From contig NZ_MEIK01000018.1 of NCBI RefSeq assembly GCF_002777855.1, positions 1 to 49,448 of the forward strand: a stretch of DNA of 49,448 nucleotides, in the 5' to 3' direction. Below are positions 20,760-32,170 of this stretch, piece after piece (the stretch's first letter is position 1; every line of letters starts with the position of its first letter). The DNA comes from Snodgrassella alvi (lineage in GTDB: Bacteria; Pseudomonadota; Gammaproteobacteria; Burkholderiales; Neisseriaceae). A program made the translations under genes and the position numbers. The notes beneath the pieces are model-generated. The model was not told the origin of the DNA. It did no database searches and was given only the letters and a program-made list of their open reading frames with translations.

Positions 20760-23012
20760 ATGTTACAAATTCAAATTGACGGTAAACAACTTTCTGTCGA
20801 GCAGGGTAGTACGGTGATAGAAGCCGCCCGTCAGGCCGGAACGTTCATTCCGCACTTTTGCTATCACAAAAAATTGTCCATCGCCGCCAACTGCCGAATG
20901 TGTCTGGTTGAGGTGGAAAAGTCACGCAAACCGTTGCCTGCCTGTGCCACACCGGTAACCGATGGTATGGTGGTGAAAACCGATTCTAAATTGACGAAAG
21001 ATGCCCAAAAAGGGGTAATGGAGTTTCTGCTGATTAATCACCCGCTGGATTGCCCGATTTGTGATCAGGGTGGTGAGTGCTTGCTGCAGGATTTATCCAT
21101 GGGCTATGGCAAAGGCGCCAGTCGTTACAGCGAAGCCAAACATGCTGTTGCCGGTAAAGAGATGGGGCCGTTGGTGTCGGCTGCCGAAATGAGCCGCTGC
21201 ATTCATTGTACCCGCTGCATCCGTTTTACTGAAGAAATCGCCGGTAAACAGGAGCTGGCGATGAAAAATCGTGGTGAACATTCTGAAATTGCTCCCTTTA
21301 ATGGCAAAACACTGGAAACCGAACTGTCTGGCAACGTCATTGACTTATGTCCAGTTGGTGCTTTAACCAGCAAACCATTCCGTTTTGACAGCCGTTCATG
21401 GGAGCTGAGCCGACGGAAATCCATTTCTGCCCATGATGCGCTGGGCAGTAATCTAATTGTGCAGACCAAAGACCATACAGTGCGCCGTGTGTTGCCACTG
21501 GAAAACGAAGCCATTAATGAATGCTGGCTCAGTGACCGCGACCGCTTTTCTTATGCAGGACTGTATCAGGAACGCTTAACCCAACCGCAAATCAAACAGG
21601 ATAACCAGTGGCATACCGTCGACTGGCAAACTGCACTGGATTATGTGGCCAAGGGCTTACATGGTGTCAGCCACGATTTTGGCAGCGAAGCAATTGGCAT
21701 GTGGGTCAATCCTGCCAATACTGTGGAAGAAATGCATTTGGCCGGCAAACTGGCTCAAGGACTGGGCATCACTGCTGTTGATAGTCGTCTACGAGCGCTA
21801 GATGGGCGACTGGGCGCAGCTGCAAAAGGGGCGCAGTGGCTGGGACAGAACATTGAGCAGCTAGCGGCCAACGAAGTAATTTTGATTGTTGGTGCCCGCC
21901 TGCGTCAGGAGCAGCCATTACTCACCGCTCGCATCCGGCAAGCCACCAAAAACGGCACACAGGTGGCAGTACTGGCTGCAGCCCAAGAAGAACTATTCAT
22001 GCCTTTACTGGCTCAAGTCAGCCTGCATCCTTATCAGTGGATAGACTGGCTAAGCAATGCACTAAACAGTGAAGTAGGGCTGGCGTTATTAAAAGCGGAG
22101 AAAACCAGCATTATTCTGGGCGCTGATGTCCTTAATCATTCTGATGCCGCTGCCGTTTATGCTGCAGCACAGGATCTGGCAGAAGCAACTGGCAGTATTC
22201 TTGGTGTTTTGCCGCAAGCAGCGAACAGTATTGGTGCTGAAATAGTGGGCGTGGCGGCTAAAACGGCCGAACACAGTATTGCCGCGCAAATTACTCAGCC
22301 GAAACAGGCCGTGATGCTGCTGAATGTGGAACCAGATATGGATGTGGCCAATGGTGCTGCCGCTATTGCCGCGCTGAAACAGGCACAGACAGTCATGGCA
22401 TTCACCGCATATGATAGTGCCGTATTGCGCGAAGTGGCCGATGTGATGCTGCCGATCACCCCATTTACCGAAACTTCTGGCAGCTTTATCAATATGGAAG
22501 GTCGGCTGCAATCGTTCCATGGTGTGGTACAGGCGTATGGAGAAGCCAGACCATTGTGGAAAGTACTGCGGGTACTTGGCAACGTCCTTGAACTGCCGGG
22601 TTTTGAGTATGAAAACACGCAGCAGATTCTGGCTGATGCAGTGGACAAAAACCAGTTACCTGCTTTGCTGAATAACCAAATTCAGCCGGTTGCCACTAGC
22701 AATCCTGCTATCAGTTTGGTACGAATCGGCGGCGTTAGCCTGTATGCCACCGATGGCATTGTGCGCCGTTCAGCTCCTTTGCAGAACACAGTACATGCTG
22801 CCGTGCCTGCTGCGCGAGCACACAGCCATACGCTTAGTGCACTGGGGCTGACAAATGGCGATACGGCATGGGCGAAACAGAACAATGATGCGGTAGCGGT
22901 CAGCGTAGCCGCGGACGATACCCTGCCTGAAAACGTACTGCTGCTGCCACTGCATCAGAGTAACTGGCAGCTGGGTGCTTTATTGACCACTGTGGAATTG
23001 AGTAAAGGATAA
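20760..23012 (+). CDS. nuoG: NADH-quinone oxidoreductase subunit G
   Basis: A 750-residue iron-sulphur subunit. The N-terminal ferredoxin domain ([16 protein letters not shown]...PACATPV) holds a [2Fe-2S] cluster. [18 protein letters not shown] gives the His/Cys-ligated [4Fe-4S] cluster, and HCTRCIRF with DLCPVGAL gives a further [4Fe-4S] cluster. The segment that in E. coli holds the extra N7 cluster (CxxCxxxC) reads [11 protein letters not shown], so N7 is absent, as in mitochondria. The C-terminal molybdopterin-like domain is degenerate and alanine-rich, normal for the family. Confidence 0.96.
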   Translation: MLQIQIDGKQLSVEQGSTVIEAARQAGTFIPHFCYHKKLSIAANCRMCLVEVEKSRKPLPACATPVTDGMVVKTDSKLTKDAQKGVMEFLLINHPLDCPICDQGGECLLQDLSMGYGKGASRYSEAKHAVAGKEMGPLVSAAEMSRCIHCTRCIRFTEEIAGKQELAMKNRGEHSEIAPFNGKTLETELSGNVIDLCPVGALTSKPFRFDSRSWELSRRKSISAHDALGSNLIVQTKDHTVRRVLPLENEAINECWLSDRDRFSYAGLYQERLTQPQIKQDNQWHTVDWQTALDYVAKGLHGVSHDFGSEAIGMWVNPANTVEEMHLAGKLAQGLGITAVDSRLRALDGRLGAAAKGAQWLGQNIEQLAANEVILIVGARLRQEQPLLTARIRQATKNGTQVAVLAAAQEELFMPLLAQVSLHPYQWIDWLSNALNSEVGLALLKAEKTSIILGADVLNHSDAAAVYAAAQDLAEATGSILGVLPQAANSIGAEIVGVAAKTAEHSIAAQITQPKQAVMLLNVEPDMDVANGAAAIAALKQAQTVMAFTAYDSAVLREVADVMLPITPFTETSGSFINMEGRLQSFHGVVQAYGEARPLWKVLRVLGNVLELPGFEYENTQQILADAVDKNQLPALLNNQIQPVATSNPAISLVRIGGVSLYATDGIVRRSAPLQNTVHAAVPAARAHSHTLSALGLTNGDTAWAKQNNDAVAVSVAADDTLPENVLLLPLHQSNWQLGALLTTVELSKG

Positions 23013-23014
23013 TC

Positions 23015-24064
23015 ATGCAAGCGTGGTTTCAACAATTATTAGGCAACGACTTCGGTTTACTGGTGTCTGTAATCGTCAAGATTGTCATCATCATGTTGCC
23101 GCTGATTATCACCGTTGCCTACCTGACTTATTTTGAGCGTAAAGTCATTGGTTACATGCAGTTGCGCGTCGGTCCGAATGTGACCGGACCTTATGGTTTA
23201 ATCCAGCCTTTTGCCGATGTATTAAAACTCTTATTTAAAGAAGTGACCCGCCCGTCACAGGCCAATAAAGCTTTGTTTTATATCGGCCCGATGATGTCGC
23301 TGATGCCTGCTTTTGCCGCTTGGGCAGTGATTCCGTTTAGCGAAACTTGGTTTCTTACCCGCATCAATGCCGGCCTGCTCTATATTCTCATGATTTCGTC
23401 ATTGTCGGTATATGGTGTCATCATTGCGGGCTGGGCATCCAACTCCAAATACGCCTTTCTTGGCGCCATGCGTGCTTCTGCTCAGACCATTTCCTATGAA
23501 ATAGCCATGGGATTTGCCCTGATTGGAGTGATTATGGTGTCTGGCAGTATGGATTTTCACGATATCGTCATGGCGCAAGCTAAAGGTATAGCTGGTGGTT
23601 CCATTTTCTCGTGGAACTGGCTGCCATTATTTCCGTTATTTGTGGTGTATCTGATTTCGGCCGTGGCCGAAACCAACCGCGCCCCGTTTGATGTGGCCGA
23701 AGGTGAATCAGAAATTGTTGCCGGTTTCCATGTTGAATATTCCGGTTTCGCTTTCGCCTTATTCTTTCTGGCGGAATATATTTTTATGATTCTGGTGGCC
23801 GCGTTAACAGCTTTGTTGTTCTTTGGCGGCTGGTTATCACCCTTTCCGCAAAGTTGGGGCTTCATTGGTACTCCGAGTGTATTGTGGATGTTCCTGAAAA
23901 TGGCACTCGTGCTGTATTTCTATCTGTGGATACGGGCAACGTTTCCGCGTTACCGCTATGACCAGATTATGCGTCTGGGCTGGAAAGTATTGATTCCGGT
24001 CACCATTGTCGCCGTGATTATTTTAGGATTGTGGATGATTTCACCCCTGTCTTTATGGCGTTAA
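23015..24064 (+). CDS. nuoH: NADH-quinone oxidoreductase subunit H
   Basis: A 349-residue membrane subunit with eight helices that joins the peripheral arm to the membrane arm and lines the quinone channel. Family blocks are [18 protein letters not shown], the acidic loop [20 protein letters not shown], and [19 protein letters not shown] lies 6 nt before the ATG, and the gap to nuoG is only 2 nt. Confidence 0.97.
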   Translation: MQAWFQQLLGNDFGLLVSVIVKIVIIMLPLIITVAYLTYFERKVIGYMQLRVGPNVTGPYGLIQPFADVLKLLFKEVTRPSQANKALFYIGPMMSLMPAFAAWAVIPFSETWFLTRINAGLLYILMISSLSVYGVIIAGWASNSKYAFLGAMRASAQTISYEIAMGFALIGVIMVSGSMDFHDIVMAQAKGIAGGSIFSWNWLPLFPLFVVYLISAVAETNRAPFDVAEGESEIVAGFHVEYSGFAFALFFLAEYIFMILVAALTALLFFGGWLSPFPQSWGFIGTPSVLWMFLKMALVLYFYLWIRATFPRYRYDQIMRLGWKVLIPVTIVAVIILGLWMISPLSLWR

Positions 24065-24082
24065 ACAGGGAGAGGCACTGAT

Positions 24083-24562
24083 ATGGCAAATATAATTAAA
24101 ACTTTTCTGATGACCGAGTTGCTTGCGGGCATGAAAGTGACGTTAAAAAACTTTTTTGCACGTAAAGAAACCATTTATTTTCCGGAAGAAAAAACTCCGC
24201 AATCAGTTCGCTTTCGTGGGCTGCATGCACAGCGACGCTATCCCAACGGCGAAGAACGCTGCATTGCCTGCAAACTCTGCGAGGCTGTATGTCCAGCTAT
24301 GGCAATTAATATTGAGTCAGAAAAACGTGAGGATGGTACACGCCGTACCACCCGCTACGATATCGATCTGACCAAATGTATCTTCTGCGGTTTCTGTGAG
24401 GAAGCCTGTCCGGTAGACGCCATTGTCGAAACCCGTATTTTCGAATATCACGGCGAAAAACGCGGTGACTTATATTTCACTAAACCCATGTTGCTGGCCA
24501 TTGGCGATCGCTATGAAGAAGACATCGCCAAATGCAAAGCCGCTGATGCACCCTATCGTTAA
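24083..24562 (+). CDS. nuoI: NADH-quinone oxidoreductase subunit I (clusters N6a/N6b)
   Basis: A 159-residue ferredoxin-type subunit in the peripheral arm. Two classical [4Fe-4S] motifs are visible, [12 protein letters not shown] and [12 protein letters not shown], carrying clusters N6a and N6b on the route to N2. GGGAGAGG precedes the ATG. It lies 18 nt after nuoH and 9 nt before nuoJ. Confidence 0.97.
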   Translation: MANIIKTFLMTELLAGMKVTLKNFFARKETIYFPEEKTPQSVRFRGLHAQRRYPNGEERCIACKLCEAVCPAMAINIESEKREDGTRRTTRYDIDLTKCIFCGFCEEACPVDAIVETRIFEYHGEKRGDLYFTKPMLLAIGDRYEEDIAKCKAADAPYR

Positions 24563-24571
24563 GAGGTGATC

Positions 24572-25225
24572 ATGAATTTACCCTTAATTCTGTTTTATGT
24601 ATTTGCAGCGGTTATACTGCTTGGTGCCATTAATACTGTAATTGCTAAAAATCCAGTACATGCAGTGCTGTTTCTGGTGCTGACCTTCTGTGCCAGTGCC
24701 ATGATGTGGATTTTGATGCAGGCTGAGTTCCTCGGCATCGTGCTGGTGGTGGTGTATGTAGGTGCCGTGATGGTGCTGTTCCTGTTTGTTATCATGATGC
24801 TCAACATCGATATCGAACAAATGCGCGCCGGTTTCTGGCGTCATGCGCCGATTGCTGCATTGGTGGGGATACTGACCGCCGCACTGCTCATTGTCATTCT
24901 GGTCAATCCACAACTTGATCTGGCACATCTCGGTAGCGACAATCCACTTCCTGCTGACTACAGTAATGTACGCGATCTGGGTATGCAGATTTACACCACT
25001 TATCTGCTGCCGTTTGAGCTAGCAGCCATATTGCTGGTATTGGGTATGGTGGCTGCTATTGCTCTGGTGCATCGGCAAACACACAACCCACGTCGTACCA
25101 ATCCGGCTGAGCAGGTTAAGGTACAGGCTAAAGACCGCTTCCGTATGGTGAAAATGCAGCCTGAAGTTGCTGCATCAGCTGACGATAACAAAGAAGAAAC
25201 ATCAGAAGGGGAGCAGAAAGCATGA
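24572..25225 (+). CDS. nuoJ: NADH-quinone oxidoreductase subunit J
   Basis: A 217-residue membrane subunit with five helices. The pi-bulge region [21 protein letters not shown] is recognisable. The charged C-terminal tail, rich in K, E and Q, is longer than in E. coli, as in Neisseria. The ATG at 24572 has AAGAGG 5 nt upstream; a GTG at 24566 overlaps that site and is rejected. It overlaps nuoK by four bases (ATGA). Confidence 0.95.
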   Translation: MNLPLILFYVFAAVILLGAINTVIAKNPVHAVLFLVLTFCASAMMWILMQAEFLGIVLVVVYVGAVMVLFLFVIMMLNIDIEQMRAGFWRHAPIAALVGILTAALLIVILVNPQLDLAHLGSDNPLPADYSNVRDLGMQIYTTYLLPFELAAILLVLGMVAAIALVHRQTHNPRRTNPAEQVKVQAKDRFRMVKMQPEVAASADDNKEETSEGEQKA

Positions 25226-25527
25226 TTACCTTAACTCATTATTTGGTACTCAGCGCCATCTTATTTGCTATCTCGGCCATGGGCATTTTCATGAACCGCA
25301 AAAACGTGTTGGTTCTTCTGATGTCCATCGAACTGATGCTGCTGGCGGTGAATTTTAACTTTGTCGCCTTTTCCCGTTATCTCGGTGATAGCGCCGGACA
25401 GATTTTCGTGTTTTTTATTCTGACTGTTGCCGCGGCTGAATCCGCTATCGGGCTGGCGATTATGGTGCTGATTTTCCGCAACCGCCAGAGCATTAACGTA
25501 CAGGATCTGGACAGCCTGAAAGGCTGA
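25222..25527 (+). CDS. nuoK: NADH-quinone oxidoreductase subunit K
   Basis: A 101-residue, three-helix membrane subunit homologous to MrpC. Two buried glutamates used in proton transfer are present, in [12 protein letters not shown] and [17 protein letters not shown]. The start overlaps the nuoJ stop in ATGA. Length is normal. Confidence 0.97.
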   Translation: MITLTHYLVLSAILFAISAMGIFMNRKNVLVLLMSIELMLLAVNFNFVAFSRYLGDSAGQIFVFFILTVAAAESAIGLAIMVLIFRNRQSINVQDLDSLKG

Positions 25528-25552
25528 TGGTTGAGAGGAACGAGAGAAAATT

Positions 25553-27577
25553 ATGAGTGTTTATCTGATTATTGCTTTGGCTCCGCTCATCGGTTCCCTG
25601 CTGGCTGGATTGTGCGGTAAGCTGATAGGTCGAAAAGGGGCGCACAGTGTCACCATTGCCGGCGTTGCCCTATCCGCCGTATTATCGGTGTGGGTACTAT
25701 ACGGGTTTATGACAGGCGGCCGTCAGCCATTTGATGAAAACGTCTATACATGGCTGACCATGGGCGGGCTGGATTTCTCGGTGGGTTTTCTGATTGATAC
25801 GCTCACCGCTACCATGCTTGTCATCGTAACCAGTGTCTCCTTGATGGTGCATATTTATACCATCGGCTACATGAGTGACGACGATGGTTACCAGCGTTTC
25901 TTCAGCTATATTTCCCTGTTTACTTTCTCCATGCTGATGCTGGTGATGAGTAATAATTTCATCCAGTTGTTTTTTGGCTGGGAAGCCGTAGGTCTGGTGT
26001 CTTATCTGCTGATTGGTTTTTACTACAAACGCGATAGCGCCATCTTTGCCAATTTGAAAGCCTTTCTGGTCAACCGTGTTGGTGACTTTGGTTTTGTGCT
26101 GGGTATTGGCCTGATTCTGGCATATTTTGGCGGCAGTTTGCGCTATGCCGACGTATTCCAGCACATCGATCAAGTAAAAAACGCCACCATTGAACTGATT
26201 CCCGGCCATCCATGGTCACTGATTACCGTAACCTGTATTCTGCTGTTTGTCGGCGCCATGGGTAAATCAGCACAGTTTCCATTGCATGTATGGTTGCCGG
26301 ATTCCATGGAAGGTCCAACTCCGATTTCTGCCCTGATTCATGCTGCCACTATGGTAACTGCTGGTATTTTCATGGTGTCGCGCATGTCACCATTGTATGA
26401 ATTGTCTGATACAGCACTTGGTGTCATCATGGTTTCCGGTACCATAACCGCACTGTTTATGGGCTTTTTAGGCATGATTCAACACGACATCAAACGTGTG
26501 ATTGCTTATTCCACCCTGTCGCAGTTAGGCTATATGACCGTAGCACTGGGTGCCTCTGCCTACAATATTGCTGTCTTCCATGTGATGACCCATGCTTTCT
26601 TTAAAGCACTGTTATTTCTGGCGGCCGGTAGTGTGATTATGGGTATGCATCATGATCAAGATATGCGCCACATGGGTGGACTGCGTAAATACATGCCAGT
26701 AACGTGGATTTGCATGTTGATTGGTTCTTTGTCTCTGATTGGTACACCATTCTTCTCCGGTTTCTATTCCAAAGATTCCATCATCGATGCTGTTAAAGCT
26801 TCAACACTGCCTTTCAGCAGCTTCGCTTATGTGGCACTGGTAGCCAGTGTATTTGTCACCGCTTTCTATTCCTTCCGCCTGTATTTTCTGGTGTTCCACG
26901 GTGAAGAAAAATGGCGCCAGAGTGGGCAGGACGAACATCATCATGGCGAGGAACACCATGGTCTGCGTCCGCAGGATAATCCACATGAAAGCCCGCTGGT
27001 GGTGACTATTCCGCTGATTTTACTGGCTATTCCATCAGTGTTTGTCGGTATGTGGGCAATCAAACCCATGCTCTTCAGCGATTTTTACCATAATGTAATT
27101 TTCATCAACAGCGCCGCCCACCCTGCATTGGCCACCGTGGCAGAAGAATATCACGGTATTTTTGCCATGGCTCTGCACAGTCTGACTACACCAGTGTTAT
27201 GGCTGGTCATTGCCGGCGTAGTTCTGGCATGGTTTTTCTACATGAAAAAACCACAGATTCCGGCGCGGATTGTGTCTTCCATCCGTCCGATATATACCTT
27301 GTTGGACAACAAATACTATCTGGATGCACTTTACTACAACGTTTTTGCCAAAGGCAGCCGACTGCTGGGAACGCTGTTCTGGAAAGTAGGTGATGTGCTC
27401 ATCATTGATAAATTAATTGTTAACGGTGCTGCGCGCGTTGTGGCCACAGTGGCTGCACTGGTGCGACGGATTCAAACCGGCTATCTCTATACTTATGCAA
27501 CTGCTATGGTGCTGGGCGTGTTTGTGCTGGTGGCATGGACATTCTGGCCGTTGCTGAAAACCATGTTCGGCGGTTAA
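25553..27577 (+). CDS. nuoL: NADH-quinone oxidoreductase subunit L
   Basis: A 674-residue antiporter-like proton-pumping subunit at the far end of the membrane arm. Diagnostic parts are FFGWEAVGLVSYLLIGFYY (the essential glutamate), MGKSAQFPLHVWLPDSMEGP (the key lysine), and QHDIKRVIAYSTLSQLGYM. A histidine-rich cytoplasmic loop, DEHHHGEEHHG, is near residue 460. I recall similar loops in Neisseria NuoL, so it is not remarkable by itself. The C-terminus carries the long lateral helix and a last anchoring helix. Confidence 0.97.
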   Translation: MSVYLIIALAPLIGSLLAGLCGKLIGRKGAHSVTIAGVALSAVLSVWVLYGFMTGGRQPFDENVYTWLTMGGLDFSVGFLIDTLTATMLVIVTSVSLMVHIYTIGYMSDDDGYQRFFSYISLFTFSMLMLVMSNNFIQLFFGWEAVGLVSYLLIGFYYKRDSAIFANLKAFLVNRVGDFGFVLGIGLILAYFGGSLRYADVFQHIDQVKNATIELIPGHPWSLITVTCILLFVGAMGKSAQFPLHVWLPDSMEGPTPISALIHAATMVTAGIFMVSRMSPLYELSDTALGVIMVSGTITALFMGFLGMIQHDIKRVIAYSTLSQLGYMTVALGASAYNIAVFHVMTHAFFKALLFLAAGSVIMGMHHDQDMRHMGGLRKYMPVTWICMLIGSLSLIGTPFFSGFYSKDSIIDAVKASTLPFSSFAYVALVASVFVTAFYSFRLYFLVFHGEEKWRQSGQDEHHHGEEHHGLRPQDNPHESPLVVTIPLILLAIPSVFVGMWAIKPMLFSDFYHNVIFINSAAHPALATVAEEYHGIFAMALHSLTTPVLWLVIAGVVLAWFFYMKKPQIPARIVSSIRPIYTLLDNKYYLDALYYNVFAKGSRLLGTLFWKVGDVLIIDKLIVNGAARVVATVAALVRRIQTGYLYTYATAMVLGVFVLVAWTFWPLLKTMFGG

Positions 27578-27614
27578 TTCAAGGCATTCAACTTAGTATT
27601 TTTAGGCTATAAAT

Positions 27615-29108
27615 ATGTACGATTACTTACTCAGTTTGGCGATTTGGCTGCCCGTGTTGGCCGGTATCGTTGTGCTGGCCACCGGCTCAGACAAGCACGC
27701 TGGGATAGCCAGAGTGCTGGCCTTAATAGGTGCGCTGCTATCCTTTCTCATCACCATACCGCTGTTTTGCAAATTTGATCGCTTGAATGGTGGCTTTCAA
27801 TTTACAGAATTTCATGTCTGGATAGACAGCCTCAATATCAACTATGCCTTGGGCGTGGATGGTCTGTCTGTACTGTTTGTGATTCTGAATAGCTTCACTA
27901 CCTTACTGGTGGTGTTGGCTGGCTGGCAGGTGATTCAGAAACGACCGGCACAGTATATGGCCGCGTTTTTAATTATGTCTGGTTTGATCAATGGTGCTTT
28001 TGCAGCCATGGATGCCATTCTGTTTTATGTGTTCTTCGAAGGCATGCTGATACCGATGTATCTGATTATCGGTATCTGGGGAGGTCCGCGACGTGTCTAC
28101 GCCTCCATCAAATTCTTCCTCTATACCCTGATGGGTTCATTGCTGATGCTGGTGGGTTTTGTTTACCTGTCTAATCAGACTGGCGGCTTTGCTATCGAAA
28201 CATGGCACAACATCAAACATTTGGCCATGACTGCACAGGTGTTGCTGTTTATCGGTTTTTTCCTGTCTTTTGCAGTGAAAGTACCTATGTGGCCAGTACA
28301 TACATGGTTGCCAGATGCCCATGTGGAAGCACCAACTGGTGGTTCCATGGTGCTGGCGGCTATTACCCTGAAAATTGGTGGATATGGTTTTCTGCGTTTT
28401 ATGCTGCCGATTCTGCCGGATGCAGCACGCTATTTTGCTCCAGCGATTATTGTGCTGAGTTTGGTTGCCGTGATTTATATCGGTATGGTGGCACTGGTAC
28501 AAACCGATATGAAAAAATTGGTGGCATATTCTTCCATTAGCCACATGGGTTTTGTGACCTTAGGCTTTTTCCTGTTTACTGGCGGTTACCTGAATGATTG
28601 GGCGTTTAAAGGTGCCATCATGCAGATGCTGTCTCATGGGTTTGTTTCAGCAGCCATGTTTATGAGCATTGGCGTGATGTATGACCGCATGCATACCCGT
28701 GAGATCTCAGCTTACGGTGGCGTGGTTAACAGCATGCCAATATTTGCCTCCTTTATGCTGCTGTTTGCCATGGCAAATGCTGGTCTACCCGGTACTTCCG
28801 GTTTTGTGGGTGAATTCATGGTGATTGTTGGCGCGGTAAAAACCAATTTCTGGATTGGCGCACTAGCGGCACTGACTCTGATTTATGGTGCTGCCTATAC
28901 TCTGTGGATGTTTAAACGGGTGATTTTTGGTGCTATTAAAAACCCCGAAGTGGCGCAATTAAAAGATGTGAATAAACGCGAACTGCTTATTCTGGTGATT
29001 TTGGCCGTAGCGGTACTTGGTTTTGGTTTGTATCCCGAACCCTTTATCGCCGTTGTGCATCAGGCAGCTAATGATTTAATTGTCCAAGCGGCACAAAGCA
29101 AACTGTAA
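27615..29108 (+). CDS. nuoM: NADH-quinone oxidoreductase subunit M
   Basis: A 497-residue antiporter-like proton-pumping subunit. Visible blocks are FYVFFEGMLIPMYLIIGIWG (the essential glutamate), VKVPMWPVHTWLPDAHVEAP (the lysine and quinone-site-like loop), and QTDMKKLVAYSSISHMGFV. It lies 37 nt after nuoL and 10 nt before nuoN. Confidence 0.97.
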   Translation: MYDYLLSLAIWLPVLAGIVVLATGSDKHAGIARVLALIGALLSFLITIPLFCKFDRLNGGFQFTEFHVWIDSLNINYALGVDGLSVLFVILNSFTTLLVVLAGWQVIQKRPAQYMAAFLIMSGLINGAFAAMDAILFYVFFEGMLIPMYLIIGIWGGPRRVYASIKFFLYTLMGSLLMLVGFVYLSNQTGGFAIETWHNIKHLAMTAQVLLFIGFFLSFAVKVPMWPVHTWLPDAHVEAPTGGSMVLAAITLKIGGYGFLRFMLPILPDAARYFAPAIIVLSLVAVIYIGMVALVQTDMKKLVAYSSISHMGFVTLGFFLFTGGYLNDWAFKGAIMQMLSHGFVSAAMFMSIGVMYDRMHTREISAYGGVVNSMPIFASFMLLFAMANAGLPGTSGFVGEFMVIVGAVKTNFWIGALAALTLIYGAAYTLWMFKRVIFGAIKNPEVAQLKDVNKRELLILVILAVAVLGFGLYPEPFIAVVHQAANDLIVQAAQSKL

Positions 29109-29118
29109 GGAAATGTGA

Positions 29119-30561
29119 ATGAACTGGACAGATTTAACAATATTTCCCGCTGTACCGGAACTGGTGCTAACTGGCGTACTGTTTGCCGTACTGCTGGTGG
29201 ATTTATGGCTGAATGACCGGCAACGCTGGATAACCTGTACCTTATCTGTTATCGGCCTGATTTTGACCGCTGCTGTGCAGTGTCTGGTGTGGAAACAGCA
29301 ACCGCAATATGCCTTCCACGACATGTTTGTGCTTGATGGCATGGCTCAATTGGCCAAATTATGTATGTATGGATTGGTGATAGCCGTTTTTATCTACAGT
29401 CAGGCTTATCTTCGTGCCAGAAATATTTATCAGGGTGAATTTTACACTTTGACTTTGTTTGCTCTGTTGGGCATGAACATCATGGTTTCTGCATGCCATT
29501 TCTTAACCTTATATGTTGGGTTGGAATTACTGTCACTGGCATTGTATGCGTTGATTGCTCTGCAGCGCGATAGTGGCCGTGCAGCTGAAGCAGCGCTGAA
29601 ATATTTTGTGCTCGGTGCTCTGGCTTCCGGTTTGCTGTTGTACGGCATTTCTCTGGTATATGGTGCAACAGGTACTCTGCAGTTACAGCAAGTCCTGGCA
29701 GCCAGTCAGGAAGGCACCAATCCATGGTTGCTGAAACTAGGCGTAGTATTTATTGTAGCCGGTATTGTATTTAAGCTGGGTGCAGTGCCTTTCCATATGT
29801 GGGTACCCGATGTGTATCAAGGTGCGCCAACTGCTGTAACTGCTCTGGTTGGTACGGCGCCAAAAATCGCTGCCACGGTGTTTGCTTTCCGTATTCTGGT
29901 GTATGGTCTACTGACACAATGGGAAAGCTGGCGCGATTTGTTGCTGTTATTGGGGATTGCTTCTTTGTTTATTGGTAATCTTGCTGCCATTATGCAAACC
30001 AGTATCAAGCGTATGCTCGGTTTCTCAACCGTTGCACATATGGGTTTTATCCTGCTGGCGCTGTTGGCTGGTGAAGTTGGCTGTACTGCCGCCATTTACT
30101 ATGCCATCACCTACGCTTTAATGGCTTCTGTGGCTTTTGCCATTTTGATGTTGTTATCTAACAAGGATATTGAATGCCAGAATATCAGTGATCTTGCCGG
30201 CCTGAATCAGAAAAATGCTTGGTATGCATTCCTAATGTTGCTGGCTATGTTCTCTATGGCTGGTATTCCACCCTTAATGGGCTTCTATGCCAAACTGGCA
30301 GTCATCAAAGCATTGCTTTCTAGTGGCTATGTGTGGGTTTCTGTGTATGCAGTGGTGATGTCATTAATTGGCGCGTTCTACTATCTGCATGTGGTGAAAA
30401 CCATGTATTTCGACACTGCGGATTCTGTGGGTGCACCTATATTTAATATGTCCCTGCTGGGTAAAGTGGTGTTATCCATCAACGGTTTGCTTTTGTTGCT
30501 ATGGGGTGTAGTACCGGATGGCGTGATGGCATGGTGTGTACAGGCTTTGATGCATAGCTAA
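29119..30561 (+). CDS. nuoN: NADH-quinone oxidoreductase subunit N
   Basis: A 480-residue antiporter-like proton-pumping subunit with 14 expected helices. Family blocks are YVGLELLSLALYALIALQR, FKLGAVPFHMWVPDVYQGAP and QTSIKRMLGFSTVAHMGFI. AAGGA precedes the ATG. It is the last gene of the operon; a strong terminator follows within 20 nt. Confidence 0.97.
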   Translation: MNWTDLTIFPAVPELVLTGVLFAVLLVDLWLNDRQRWITCTLSVIGLILTAAVQCLVWKQQPQYAFHDMFVLDGMAQLAKLCMYGLVIAVFIYSQAYLRARNIYQGEFYTLTLFALLGMNIMVSACHFLTLYVGLELLSLALYALIALQRDSGRAAEAALKYFVLGALASGLLLYGISLVYGATGTLQLQQVLAASQEGTNPWLLKLGVVFIVAGIVFKLGAVPFHMWVPDVYQGAPTAVTALVGTAPKIAATVFAFRILVYGLLTQWESWRDLLLLLGIASLFIGNLAAIMQTSIKRMLGFSTVAHMGFILLALLAGEVGCTAAIYYAITYALMASVAFAILMLLSNKDIECQNISDLAGLNQKNAWYAFLMLLAMFSMAGIPPLMGFYAKLAVIKALLSSGYVWVSVYAVVMSLIGAFYYLHVVKTMYFDTADSVGAPIFNMSLLGKVVLSINGLLLLLWGVVPDGVMAWCVQALMHS

Positions 30562-30578
30562 CGTCTTTTATCTATTTG

Positions 30579-30605
30579 ACAGCAGCCTTTATGGCTGCTG
30601 TTTTT
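30579..30605 (+). terminator. Intrinsic terminator of the nuo operon
   Basis: A 9-bp GC-rich stem, ACAGCAGCC (30579-30587) with GGCTGCTGT (30593-30601), has a 5-nt loop and is followed by TTTT. It lies 18 nt after nuoN. Confidence 0.92.
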
Positions 30606-30680
30606 GCTGTTGCATGAGCATTTATTAAAGTGGATAAGAGCAGGTAAAATGGTTCATTCAAATATGAAAATAATAATGGC

Positions 30681-31823
30681 ATGGTCAGCATGAATCTTTC
30701 AAGTTTTGATATTCGCCAGACACAATGTGTGGTGGTAAAAGTGGGCTCCAGTCTGGTAACTAACGGTGGACAGGGTGTCGACCAGACGATACTGAATAAC
30801 TGGGCACAGCAAATTGCGCACTTGCGTGCGCGTGGCATGCAGGTGGTGTTGGTTTCCAGTGGGGCCATTGCTGAAGGTATGAAGCGTCTGGGCTGGACAG
30901 TACGACCTAAAGCACTCAACGAACTACAGGCTGCGGCTGCAGTGGGTCAGATGGGACTGGCTCAAGCCTATGAAGAGGCATTTGTGTCACTGCAGATTCA
31001 GACCGCTCAGATATTGTTGACGCATGATGATATGAGTCACCGTACTCGCTATCTGAATGCCCGCAGTACCATCCGTACCCTACTGGAGCAAGGGGTGGTA
31101 CCCATTATTAATGAAAACGATTCTGTCACCATAGATGAAATTAAGCTCGGGGATAATGATACGCTCGGGGCGTTGGTGACCAATCTGATTGAAGCAGACA
31201 TACTGATTATTCTGACTGATCAGAATGGTTTATATGACCGCGACCCACGCCAGCATACCGATGCCAGTTTTATCCATCAAATTGCTGCTGACCATCCTGA
31301 GCTGGAAAGTATGGCCGGTGGTGCCGGCAGCAGTGTAGGAACCGGCGGCATGTTTACCAAGGTAGTGGCAGCCAGACGTGCTGCTTTGAGTGGTGCGGCC
31401 ACCCTGATAGCAAATGGACATGCGGACAATGTATTAGTGCGAGTAGTGGATGGAGAACAGATAGGTACTTTGTTTACGCCAGCTGCAAATCGTCTAAGTG
31501 CACGTCAGCAATGGCTGTTGGGGCAGGTGCAGCTAGCAGGAAGTGTTGTGGTAGATGATGGCGCAGTCAAGGCGTTGACTGTACAGCATTCTAGTTTGTT
31601 ACCCATCGGCTGTATGGCGGTAAATGGCCATTTTGAACGCGGAGCTTTGGTGGCTGTTTGTAATCAAACAGGCCAAGAAATTGCTCGAGGATTAGTAAAT
31701 TATAGCGATCATGAAATCAGTCGGTTGTTGCGGCAGCCATCACAAGCAATTGAGGAAATATTAGGCTATGTGGCGGAAGAAGAATTGATTCATCGCGATA
31801 ATATGGTGTTAAGACGCAGTTGA
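30681..31823 (+). CDS. proB: Glutamate 5-kinase
   Basis: A 380-residue first enzyme of proline biosynthesis that phosphorylates glutamate. The amino-acid-kinase domain has [53 protein letters not shown] (glutamate binding) and [17 protein letters not shown]-terminal PUA domain covers about residues 280-370 ([17 protein letters not shown]). ATG 30681 and 30690 are both possible (380 or 377 residues); neither has a convincing Shine-Dalgarno. proA is not in the window. It converges on the adhesin region. Confidence 0.96.
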   Translation: MVSMNLSSFDIRQTQCVVVKVGSSLVTNGGQGVDQTILNNWAQQIAHLRARGMQVVLVSSGAIAEGMKRLGWTVRPKALNELQAAAAVGQMGLAQAYEEAFVSLQIQTAQILLTHDDMSHRTRYLNARSTIRTLLEQGVVPIINENDSVTIDEIKLGDNDTLGALVTNLIEADILIILTDQNGLYDRDPRQHTDASFIHQIAADHPELESMAGGAGSSVGTGGMFTKVVAARRAALSGAATLIANGHADNVLVRVVDGEQIGTLFTPAANRLSARQQWLLGQVQLAGSVVVDDGAVKALTVQHSSLLPIGCMAVNGHFERGALVAVCNQTGQEIARGLVNYSDHEISRLLRQPSQAIEEILGYVAEEELIHRDNMVLRRS

Positions 31824-32170
31824 AGAGGATAGTTGTAGCTGTTCTGTATGAAATGTTTTGCTCAAGTAAGCAGTAATATTTATGTGTTTTGGGGTGATGA
31901 GATTTTATATTCAAATACCGATGATATTTTGTTGCTAATCACAAAATGCTGTTATGGAACATAATGTTATCAGTATTTAAAATAAATCATTACTGAAGTG
32001 ATTTACGTCTATGCGTTGTTTGCCCTTTGTTTTTATTTTTAGTAAAACTTAATAATATTCAGCCATTTCCTACTTTGTTTTGAATCGTTTTCATGCTGCG
32101 ATGGATTTAATTTATAAAAAATAACGGCACCTTGAATATAAAGTGCCGTCTGCACGATAATTTTTATTCG
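31824..32170. other. Spacer between proB and the trimeric adhesin gene
   Basis: About 350 bp, AT-rich, between convergent genes. It contains the minus-strand terminator of the adhesin gene. No other feature is recognisable. Confidence 0.6.
32113..32149 (-). terminator. Intrinsic terminator of the YadA-like adhesin gene
   Basis: On the minus strand ACGGCAC (32149-32143) pairs with GTGCCGT (32130-32124) and is followed by TATTTTTTATAAA. It lies about 20 nt after the stop codon. Confidence 0.82.

Noticed and set aside
25154-25165. ATGCAGCCTGAA in nuoJ resembles a Kingella-type DNA uptake sequence
   Set aside because: It is a single imperfect copy within codons. I noticed no dense, intergenic or inverted copies, and the window's terminators do not contain the motif.
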